Shown here: piece by piece, positions 43,411 to 50,559 of the stretch
How positions within the stretch are numbered: the first letter of the stretch is position 1
How the letters are laid out: every line of letters starts with the position of its first letter
Source: Streptomyces sp. NBC_01264
GTDB lineage: Bacteria > Actinomycetota > Actinomycetes > Streptomycetales > Streptomycetaceae
NCBI RefSeq assembly: GCF_026340675.1
Contig: NZ_JAPEOX010000002.1
Location: 1,860,001 to 1,924,000, forward strand
DNA: 64,000 nucleotides
Reading direction: 5' to 3'
Program-made: the position numbers and the translations under genes
The notes under the pieces: generated by a model
Told to the model about the DNA's origin: nothing
The model's input: the letters and a program-made list of their open reading frames with translations, nothing else
The model's database searches: none

Positions 43411-44667
43411 ATGCCCAGGCCTGAGAGCGCGGAACACGACTACGACGTCGTCATCAGCGGAGCCGGCCTCGCCGGCAGTGCCGCGGCGATCCTGCTCGCC
43501 CGGCGCGGCGTCCGCGTCGCACTGCTGGAGCGCCGCTCGGACCCCGAGGCGTACAAGGTGCTGTGCACCCACAGCATCACGGCCAACGCCTTCCCGGTGC
43601 TGGACGAACTGGGCCTCGTACCGGACCTGGAGAAGGCGGGAGCCGTCCGCAACGAAGCCCGCTGGCACACCCGTTGGGGCTGGATCGAGCCGAAGCCCGC
43701 GCCGGGCGGCCCCGCGCTGCCGTACGCGTACAACGTCCGGCGCAGCACCCTCGACCCGCTGATCAGGTCCCGTGCGGCGCAGACCCCGGGCGTCGACCTG
43801 CTCCTCGGCCACCAGGTCACCGGAGTGGTCCGGGAAGCCGGACGGACCGTGGGGGTGCGCGCGTCGACGCCGCGGGGCGAGCGCGAGATCCGGGCCCGGC
43901 TGGTGGTCGGCGCCGACGGCAAGGACTCGGCCGTGGCGAAGCACGCCGGGATGCGCACGTGGACGCATCAGAACAACCGCTTCGGCTACCTCGCCCACTT
44001 CCGCAACCTGCCGCTCCGCGACGGCATCGGTCACACCTGGTTCCTCGAACCCGACATGGCCTACGCCTTCCCGAACGACGACGGGGTGACCGTCCTCGCG
44101 GTGCTCCCGGACAAGAAGCGGCTGCCGGAGTTCCGCGAGGACCTGGAGGGCAGCTTCGCCGCCTTCGTCCGCGCCCTGCCCGAGGCTCCGGCGATCGACT
44201 CCGCCGAGCGCGTCTCGAAGATCATCGGGACCGTCGACCACCCGCTCCACCTGCGCAAGCCCACCGCACCGGGCCTCGCGCTGATCGGAGACGCCGCCCT
44301 GACCGGCGACCCCCTGTGGGGAGTGGGATGCGGGTGGGCCCTGGAGTCCGCGCGCTGGCTGGCGGAGGCGGTCGCCCCGGCCGCGGCCGGCCGGGGCGAC
44401 CTCGGCAGGTCGCTCAGGCGGTACGCGCGCAAGCACCAGCGCAAGCTGCGCGGTCACCAGACGCTGGCGATCGACTTCGCCACGTCCCGTCCGTTCAATC
44501 CCGCGGAGGAGATGGTGTTCGCGGCGGCGGCGCGCGACGCGGCCATGGCGCGGCACATGCACCTGTTCGCGTCCCGGCTGATCGGCCCGGTGCGCTTCCT
44601 GAATCCCGTGGTCATGATCAAGGCCTCGCTCATCAACATCAGACACCGCTGGGCGGACGAAGGCTGA
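43411..44667 (+). CDS. FAD-dependent oxidoreductase, geranylgeranyl reductase/monooxygenase type
   Basis: About 418 residues with the Rossmann FAD motif GAGLAGSAAAILLARRG, an ERRSDPEAYKVLCTHS segment, the second motif VVGADGKDSAVAKHAG, and the third, LIGDAALTGDPLWGVGCGWA. The group includes geranylgeranyl reductases and aromatic hydroxylases acting on natural products. No substrate is indicated. The ATG at 43411 starts the conserved sequence; an ATG at 43339 would add 24 weak residues and lacks a ribosome site. It lies just beyond the terminator and converges with the kinase gene, with 2 bases between the stops. Confidence 0.83.
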   Translation: MPRPESAEHDYDVVISGAGLAGSAAAILLARRGVRVALLERRSDPEAYKVLCTHSITANAFPVLDELGLVPDLEKAGAVRNEARWHTRWGWIEPKPAPGGPALPYAYNVRRSTLDPLIRSRAAQTPGVDLLLGHQVTGVVREAGRTVGVRASTPRGEREIRARLVVGADGKDSAVAKHAGMRTWTHQNNRFGYLAHFRNLPLRDGIGHTWFLEPDMAYAFPNDDGVTVLAVLPDKKRLPEFREDLEGSFAAFVRALPEAPAIDSAERVSKIIGTVDHPLHLRKPTAPGLALIGDAALTGDPLWGVGCGWALESARWLAEAVAPAAAGRGDLGRSLRRYARKHQRKLRGHQTLAIDFATSRPFNPAEEMVFAAAARDAAMARHMHLFASRLIGPVRFLNPVVMIKASLINIRHRWADEG

Positions 44668-44669
44668 AG

Positions 44670-45935
44670 TCAGCCCTTCCCGCCCTGTTCGCGTCCGGGC
44701 AGCAGGACACGGACCGTGAGCCCGCCGCCCGCGCGGGGTGCGGCCACGACCTCGCCGTGGTGCGTGGCGGTGATCGCCCGGACCACGGCGAGCCCGAGCC
44801 CGAACCCGCTGCCGCGCTCCCGGCCCTGCCGGAAGGGCGCGAACAGGGCGGGCAGATCCTCCGCCGGCAGGACGGGGCCGGTGTTGGAGACCTCCAGGAA
44901 CACCGTGTCCCCGGTGGTGCCGGTCGTGATCACGGCGGCGCCGCCCGGGTAGTTGTGGCGCACCGCGTTGGCCAGCAGGTTGAGCGCGACCTGCCGCAGC
45001 AGCGCGGGGTCGCCGTCCACCGGCGCGTCCGCCGCGTCGAGGGTGACCCCGACCTCCGCGGTACGGGCCTCCTCGGCCAGGTCGTACGCCGCGGACCGGG
45101 CGGCGTCCGCCAGGTCCGCCGGACGCAGCGCGAGCGCCGCGGTCTCCGCGCGGGCCAGGGTCAGCAGGGCCGCGATCAGCCGCTCGATGCGCGCGTTGGC
45201 GTCCAGTGCGCGCAGGACGGCGGGGCGCAGGTCGTCCGGGACCCGCCCCCGGGCCAGGGGGATCTCCAGCGCGGTGCGCAGGACGGTCAGCGGGGTGCGC
45301 AGCTCGTGCGAGGCGTGCGCGGTGAAGCTCCGCTGGGCCGTGAAGCTGCGGTCGAGCCGGTCGAGCATGGCGTCGAAGGTGTCGCCGAGTTCGCGGATCT
45401 CGTCGTACGGACCGTCCAGCGCGAGCCGCTCGTCCAGGCTGCTGCCGGCGCTGATCCGCCGTGCGGCCCCGGTCACCTGGTGGAGCCGGCGCAGGGAGCG
45501 GGCGCTCGCCCACCAGGCCAGCAGCGCGGCGAGCGCCGTGAAGACGGTGAGCAGCAGCGCGGAGCGGGTCAGCAGGTCGCCCAGGATGGCGTCCTGGAAG
45601 TGGTCGAAGGCCCGGGTCGGGGTCGTGGCGGCGGCCTCGGTGGACCCCGGGGGCACGTCGGCGGACCCCGGAGGTACGTCGGCGGTCCCCGGAGGCACGT
45701 CGGCGGTCCCCGGAGGCACGTCGGCGGTCCCGGGATCGGTGAGCGGTGCCTGCGGGGTCGCGACGGTCGCGGTGACGAGGTCGCGGTTGGCCTCGATGAG
45801 CTGGCGCGAGCTGAGCCAGTTCAGCGCCAGCACCCCGCATCCGAGGACGGCGAAGACGGCCGTGGTCACCAGGGTCAGCCGGGCCCGCAGCGGCAGACGG
45901 CGGCCGGCCCCCAGCGGGAAGCGGGAGCGGCTCAC
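44670..45935 (-). CDS. OmpR-partner sensor histidine kinase
   Basis: Protein of 421 residues with two membrane helices (about 20-42 and 115-140). Between them is an extracellular loop containing four ADVPPG repeats encoded by a 21-bp minisatellite. HAMP-like ARSLRRLHQVTGAARRISAG is followed by the phosphoacceptor motif FTAHASHELRTPL and ATPase motifs NLLANAVRHN and GSGFGLGLAVV. It should sense an envelope signal and phosphorylate the regulator encoded upstream. The GTG start at 45935 overlaps the regulator stop (GTGA). Confidence 0.88.
   Translation of the reverse strand: MSRSRFPLGAGRRLPLRARLTLVTTAVFAVLGCGVLALNWLSSRQLIEANRDLVTATVATPQAPLTDPGTADVPPGTADVPPGTADVPPGSADVPPGSTEAAATTPTRAFDHFQDAILGDLLTRSALLLTVFTALAALLAWWASARSLRRLHQVTGAARRISAGSSLDERLALDGPYDEIRELGDTFDAMLDRLDRSFTAQRSFTAHASHELRTPLTVLRTALEIPLARGRVPDDLRPAVLRALDANARIERLIAALLTLARAETAALALRPADLADAARSAAYDLAEEARTAEVGVTLDAADAPVDGDPALLRQVALNLLANAVRHNYPGGAAVITTGTTGDTVFLEVSNTGPVLPAEDLPALFAPFRQGRERGSGFGLGLAVVRAITATHHGEVVAAPRAGGGLTVRVLLPGREQGGKG
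45640..45723. repeat. 21-bp minisatellite in the kinase sensor loop
   Basis: Four head-to-tail copies of a 21-bp unit close to GCGGTCCCCGGAGGCACGTC encode the ADVPPG(T/S) repeats. The two downstream copies are identical and the first two carry single changes, indicating recent expansion. Confidence 0.8.
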
Positions 45936-46587
45936 AGCCGGTATCCGTAGCCCGTGTCGTGCACGATCAGCGGCGGATCGCCGATCTTGCGGCGCAGGGC
46001 GTGCACGGTGACCCGTACCGCCGTGGTGGCCGGGTCGAGTCCCGTGTCCCACAGCCGCTCCCGCAGTTCCTCGGTGGTGACCGGGGCCCCGTCCGCGGCC
46101 AGCAGCAGCTCCAGGACGCCCAGTTCCTTCGGCGTGAGGTGCAGCGGGCGGCCGTCGCGTTCCGCGACCCTGCGCACCGTGTCGAGGCTGATGCCGCGCC
46201 GGCTCAGCACGACCTCGGCCCGGCCCGCCGCGGAGCGGCGGCCCAGCGCGCGCAGCCGGGCGACGAGCTCCAGGTAGGAGAACGGCTTGGTCATGTAGTC
46301 GTCGGCGCCCTGGCCGAGGCCTTCGACGAGGTCGGAGAGGGTGTCCGCGGCGGTGAGCATCAGGATCCGGGCCGGGTGCCCCATCGCGGCGAGCGCGCGG
46401 CACACGGCGTCGCCGCCCAGTCCGGGCAGGTCCCGGTCCAGGATCACCACGTCGTAGTCGGCCTCGCCGGTCTTGCGGAGCGCTTCCAGGCCGTCGTGGG
46501 CGAGGTCGCAGACCATGCCCTCGTCGCGGAGCCCTTCGCGAGCATCAGGGCCAGTTCCCGCTCGTCCTCGACAATCAGCACCCGCAT
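45932..46587 (-). pseudogene. OmpR/PhoB-family response regulator with a single-base frameshift
   Basis: The N-terminal start of the receiver domain, MRVLIVEDERELALMLAKG, is readable from an ATG at 46587. It then goes out of frame. The rest of the receiver (LRDEGMVCDLAHDG, phosphoacceptor Asp in VVILDRDLPG) and the winged helix (LHLTPKELGVLELLLAADG, VTVHALRRKIG) are in the next frame. The break is a missing base in a run of three C at 46532-46534 (four needed). If real, only a truncated protein from 46516 lacking the first beta strand and acidic pocket could be made. It could also be a sequencing error. It pairs with the kinase downstream and faces the exporter operon. Confidence 0.82.
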
Positions 46588-46667
46588 CGCGTCCCGCTCC
46601 GCTCCGTTCGCCCGTGCCGCCGCTGTTCTACCCGAGCCGGCGCCGGGGACCAGCCTGCCCGCAGCCG

Positions 46668-46708
46668 GGTGAGCCGGTGGTTAGGCGCGCGATCACAGGA
46701 GGCTCACC
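46668..46708. promoter_or_regulatory. inverted repeat in the regulator/exporter intergenic region
   Basis: Arms GGTGAGCC and GGCTCACC, each 8 bases, are 25 bases apart in the 174-base gap between the divergent regulator and lipoprotein genes. They could be a binding site for the response regulator, but no promoter boxes are firmly placed. Confidence 0.35.
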
Positions 46709-46761
46709 GCGCGAACCGTAGAACTGGGGCGTTCATCAGCAACGCACTGGGAGTGTGGGAC

Positions 46762-47313
46762 ATGCGAAGCACATCCGCGATACGCGGCCGGTCCGTACGG
46801 GGGCTGCTCATCCAAGGCCTGCCCGCCGTGGCGGCGGCCCTGGCCCTGGCCGGCTGTTCGTCCGCCGCCCCGGCGCCCGAGGTCGCCGGGAGCGACCGCG
46901 GGGGCCCGGTCACACCGCAGGACGACAACGCGGTCCGCCGGGCCTGGGTCGACTGCATGCACAAGCAGGGGCAGACGGGCGTCGAGCAGGACAAGGACGG
47001 CAACATCGGCTTTCCGGCGGCGAGCACGGACACGGGCATGCCGTCCGGGTACGACGCCGCGAGCCGGCTGTGCGACGAGAAGGTGCCCGGCATCCACCAG
47101 GTCCAGAAGGCCGACAACGCCAAGTTCGTCGAGATGGGCCGCAAGTGGGTCGAGTGCGCGCGCAAGAACGGGTACTCCGACATGCCCGACCCGGATCCCG
47201 AGGACGGGGTGGTCATCATCCCGCGCGCCGTGTTCGACGCGGCCAAGTGGGATGCCGTCGTGCGCGCCTGCGAGGCGAAGTTCCCGCTGCCCGGCTACCG
47301 GATCGGTGAGTGA
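46762..47313 (+). CDS. secreted lipoprotein of the exporter operon
   Basis: Protein of 183 residues with a basic N-terminus, a hydrophobic core and a lipobox LALAGC (Cys at about 34), so it is anchored outside the membrane. The mature part has two Cys pairs in short helical repeats (WVDCMHKQGQTG, SRLCDEKVPG, WVECARKNGY, VRACEAKFPL). This pattern occurs in small actinobacterial lipoproteins of unknown function. It overlaps the adaptor gene start (GTGA) and so probably works with the exporter. Confidence 0.8.
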   Translation: MRSTSAIRGRSVRGLLIQGLPAVAAALALAGCSSAAPAPEVAGSDRGGPVTPQDDNAVRRAWVDCMHKQGQTGVEQDKDGNIGFPAASTDTGMPSGYDAASRLCDEKVPGIHQVQKADNAKFVEMGRKWVECARKNGYSDMPDPDPEDGVVIIPRAVFDAAKWDAVVRACEAKFPLPGYRIGE

Positions 47314-48491
47314 AGGTGACCCGCACGGAGGAGTCCGCGGCAGCCGTGGGACCAGCGGGGCCCCTCGCCGGGGAAGGAAGCCCGGTGCGAGACAGGAAGC
47401 GCCGCAAGGTCCTCGTCCCGCTGCTGCTGGTCGCCGCGGTGGCCGGGGCCGGGTCGCTGGCCGTCGCCCGCCCCTGGGACCGCGGCGCCGGCGGCGCCGA
47501 GCGGGCGGAGGTGCGGTACGGCCTCGCCCCGGTGGAGCAGGGCTCGCTGTCCAGCGGCATCCAGCTCACCGGCTCGCTCGTCCACGACGCTCCCACCCCC
47601 GTCGTCGCGTCCGGCAGGGGCACCATCACCGGACTTCCGGCCGTCGGCGCCGTCGTCAAGGCCGGGCAGAAGCTCTACGAGTTGGACGGGCAGGCCGTGG
47701 CGCTGATGGTGGGCGACCGCCCGATGTGGCGCGACCTGGGCCCGGGGGTTCCCGCGGACTCCGATGTGGAGCAGCTCGAGCGCAACCTGATCAAGCTCGG
47801 CCACGCCAAGGGTCTCGGCCTGGCCGCCGACCGGAAGTTCACACCGGAGACCGCCACCGCCGTGAAGCGCTGGCAGAAGTCGCTGGGGCTCAAGGAGACC
47901 GGCACGGTGTCCCTGGGCGGCATCGTCATGCTGCCGCAGGAGTCCGTACGCGTGCAGCAGGTCGGCGCACAGCTCGGCGCGGCCCTGGGCGGCTCCTCGC
48001 TCATGACCGTGACCCGCGAGGACCTCGTGGTCACCGTGCGGCCCGCCGAGAACCAGCTCTCCCGGTTCAAGCCCGACGGCCGCGTCCGCGTCAAGACGGC
48101 CGACGGCTCCGCCGTCGAGGGGCGCGTCCGTTCCCTGATCCGCGGCTCCGGCTCTGGCGGGGAGGAAGGTTCCGGCGGGGCGGGCGGCGGCTCCGGGGAC
48201 GGAGCGGGCGGCGTCAAGACCACCGTGACGATCGTGCTGGACGGGCAGGAACAGGCGCGGCGGGCGGGCCAGTCCGCGGTGACCGTCACCGTGGTGGGCG
48301 ACACCGCCGACCACGCGCTCATCGTCCCGGTCACCGCGCTGCTCGCCCTGGACGGCGGCGGATACGGCGTACGGGTCTCCGACGGCCCCACGCCCCGGCT
48401 GGTCAGGGTCCAGCTCGGCCTGATCGCCGACGCCAAGGCGCAGATCACCGGCGACGTGAAGCCCGGCGCACAGGTGGTGATCCCCAAGTGA
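47310..48491 (+). CDS. membrane-anchored exporter adaptor with peptidoglycan-binding domain
   Basis: Protein of 393 residues. An N-terminal membrane helix (about 34-52) is followed by HlyD/MacA-like barrel sheets (GTITGLPAVGAVVKAGQKLY, LIVPVTALLAL). A PG_binding_1-type helical insert lies near residues 155-200 (QLERNLIKLGHAKGLG, TATAVKRWQKSLGL). A Gly-rich loop sits near 285-305. Such adaptors couple MacB-type ABC transporters to the cell wall in Gram-positive bacteria. The GTG start overlaps the lipoprotein stop, and its own stop overlaps the ATPase start. Confidence 0.82.
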   Translation: MKVTRTEESAAAVGPAGPLAGEGSPVRDRKRRKVLVPLLLVAAVAGAGSLAVARPWDRGAGGAERAEVRYGLAPVEQGSLSSGIQLTGSLVHDAPTPVVASGRGTITGLPAVGAVVKAGQKLYELDGQAVALMVGDRPMWRDLGPGVPADSDVEQLERNLIKLGHAKGLGLAADRKFTPETATAVKRWQKSLGLKETGTVSLGGIVMLPQESVRVQQVGAQLGAALGGSSLMTVTREDLVVTVRPAENQLSRFKPDGRVRVKTADGSAVEGRVRSLIRGSGSGGEEGSGGAGGGSGDGAGGVKTTVTIVLDGQEQARRAGQSAVTVTVVGDTADHALIVPVTALLALDGGGYGVRVSDGPTPRLVRVQLGLIADAKAQITGDVKPGAQVVIPK

Positions 48492-49252
48492 TCCCTTCCC
48501 CGACTCCCCCCGCTCCCCCCGCTCCCTCGCCTCCCCCGGCGGCCGGCGCCGCCCCCGTCCTGGAGCTGTCCGGCATCGTCAAGGAGTATCCGGGCGCGCC
48601 TCCGCTGCGCATCCTGCACGGCATCGACCTCACCGTCGAAGCCGGTGAACTCCTCGCCGTCGTCGGGCCGTCCGGCTCCGGCAAGTCCACGCTCCTCGCG
48701 CTGCTCGGCTCGCTCGACCGGCCCACCTCGGGCCGGCTCCGCTTCGAGGGCCGCGATCTGGCGGGCCTGTCCGACCGGGAGCTGGCCGCGCTGCGGGCGC
48801 ACCGGATCGGTTTCGTGTTCCAGCAGTTCTTCCTGCTGTCCGGACTCACCACCGTCGAGAACGTCGCGACCGGGCTGCTGTACGCCGGGGCGCCGCTCTC
48901 CGAACGGCGCGCGCGAGCCGTGGAGGCGCTGTGCGCCGTGGGCCTGGGCCACCGGCTGGACCACCGCCCCGACCAGCTCTCGGGCGGTGAGAAGCAGCGC
49001 GTGGCGATCGCCCGCGCGCTGATCGGCCGCCCGGCGCTGCTGCTCGCGGACGAGCCCACCGGAGCCCTGGACAGTGTGTCCGGCGCCGCCGTGGTCGAGC
49101 TGCTGCACACCCTGAACGCGGGCGGCACCACGGTGGTGGTCATCACCCACGACCGTTCGCTGGCCGCCTCGTTCCCCCGACGGGTCGGCATCCAGGACGG
49201 CCGCGTCGAGTTCGACGAACGGCTCCCGGAGCCCGCTGGAGCCGGCCGATGA
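48488..49252 (+). CDS. ABC transporter ATP-binding protein (MacB/LolD type)
   Basis: Protein of 254 residues. After a Pro/Ala-rich tail of about 25 residues it has Walker A GPSGSGKST, Q loop FQQFFLLSGL, signature LSGGEKQRVAIARAL, Walker B LLLADEPTGALD and His switch VVVITHD. The ADEPTGALD form is typical of MacB/LolD-type exporters of peptides or lipoproteins. GTG start overlaps the adaptor stop; its stop overlaps the permease start. With the adaptor and permease it forms a tripartite exporter. Confidence 0.9.
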   Translation: MIPSPTPPAPPAPSPPPAAGAAPVLELSGIVKEYPGAPPLRILHGIDLTVEAGELLAVVGPSGSGKSTLLALLGSLDRPTSGRLRFEGRDLAGLSDRELAALRAHRIGFVFQQFFLLSGLTTVENVATGLLYAGAPLSERRARAVEALCAVGLGHRLDHRPDQLSGGEKQRVAIARALIGRPALLLADEPTGALDSVSGAAVVELLHTLNAGGTTVVVITHDRSLAASFPRRVGIQDGRVEFDERLPEPAGAGR

Positions 49253-50457
49253 GCACCTGTCCGACACGTACCCGTCCGAAGAGCACCCGGCTGCGTCCGG
49301 CGGATCTGCTGCGCCTGGGCATGATCGGGCCGCGCACCCGCAGGATGCGTACCGCCCTGTCCGCGCTGGGCATCTCGCTGGGCATCGCCGCCGTGGTCGC
49401 GGTCACCGGCATCTCGAACTCCAACCAGCAGCACCTGCTGGCCCGGCTGGACCAGCTCGGCTCCAACCTGATCACCGTGGCCCCCGGCAAGGGGCCCGAC
49501 CAGCAGCCGGTACCGCTGCCGCTCACCGCGGAGAAGATGCTCTCCGCCATCGCGCCCGTGCAACGGACCACCGCCACCGGGGCCACCAAGGCGCAGGTGT
49601 ACCGCAACGACCTGGTACCGGTGCAGCAGACCTCCAGCCTCACCGTGCTGGCCGCGCGCCTCGACCTGCTGGAGGTGCTGCGCGCCGAACTGCACAGCGG
49701 GCGCTGGCTGGACGCCGCGGCCGAGAACCTCCCGGTGACGGTGCTGGGCGACCAGGCCGCCGAGCGGCTCGGCGTCACCGGCCCGGGCGAGCGGGTGTGG
49801 CTGGGCGGCCAGTGGTACCAGGTCCTCGGCATCCTCGCTCCGAACGAACTCGCCCCCGAACTGGGCACGGCGGCCCTGGTCGGATGGCCCCAGGCGGTCG
49901 CCCGGCTGGGGGCCGACGGCAGCGCCGCGACCGTCTACCTGCGGTCGTACTCCGAACGCGTCCCGCAGGTCCAGGCGGTGGCCGCGGCCACCGCGAACCC
50001 CGGCAGCCCGACCATGGTCGCGGTGAGCAGGCCCTCCGACCTCCTGCTGGCCCGCACCGAGACGGAGAACAGCCTCACCGCGCTCGTACTCGTCCTGGCC
50101 GGCGTGGCGTTGCTGGTGGGCGGTGCCGGGATCGCCAACACCATGGTCGTCGGCGTGATGGAGCGCCGCGGCGAGATCGGGCTGCGCCGCGCCCTGGGTG
50201 CCCGGGGCGGCCAGATCGCGGCGCAGTTCCTGCTGGAGGCCGTGCTGATGGGCTTCATCGGCGGCATCGGCGGCCTGCTCCTGGGCGGTCTGACCGTGTA
50301 CGGCTACGCGCTGGTCCAGGGCTGGCCGGCGGCCATCCCGCTCCACACCCTCGTCGCCGGGCCCTCGGTCTCGGTGGTGGTGGCCGCGCTCGCCGGGCTC
50401 CATCCCGCGCTGCGGGCCGCCCGGGCCTCCCCCACGGACGCCCTGCGTTCGGCGTGA
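49249..50457 (+). CDS. MacB-type ABC transporter permease
   Basis: Protein of 402 residues with one N-terminal membrane helix (LSALGISLGIAAVVAVTGIS), a large extracellular domain of about 220 residues, and three C-terminal helices with the FtsX motif MERRGEIGLRRALGARGGQI. This is the standard MacB/FtsX layout. Such systems expel antimicrobial peptides or release cell-envelope signals. The operon ends here, and the divergent two-component system is its likely regulator. Confidence 0.88.
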   Translation: MSTCPTRTRPKSTRLRPADLLRLGMIGPRTRRMRTALSALGISLGIAAVVAVTGISNSNQQHLLARLDQLGSNLITVAPGKGPDQQPVPLPLTAEKMLSAIAPVQRTTATGATKAQVYRNDLVPVQQTSSLTVLAARLDLLEVLRAELHSGRWLDAAAENLPVTVLGDQAAERLGVTGPGERVWLGGQWYQVLGILAPNELAPELGTAALVGWPQAVARLGADGSAATVYLRSYSERVPQVQAVAAATANPGSPTMVAVSRPSDLLLARTETENSLTALVLVLAGVALLVGGAGIANTMVVGVMERRGEIGLRRALGARGGQIAAQFLLEAVLMGFIGGIGGLLLGGLTVYGYALVQGWPAAIPLHTLVAGPSVSVVVAALAGLHPALRAARASPTDALRSA

Positions 50458-50559
50458 CGTCCGCGGATCCGCGCGGGCCGGCGGTGGCTTCGCGGTACAA
50501 GTGCGCAGGTCCGGGATAGGGTGCCGCCGACGGACGTACACGGGTGGGCGGGGCGGGAC

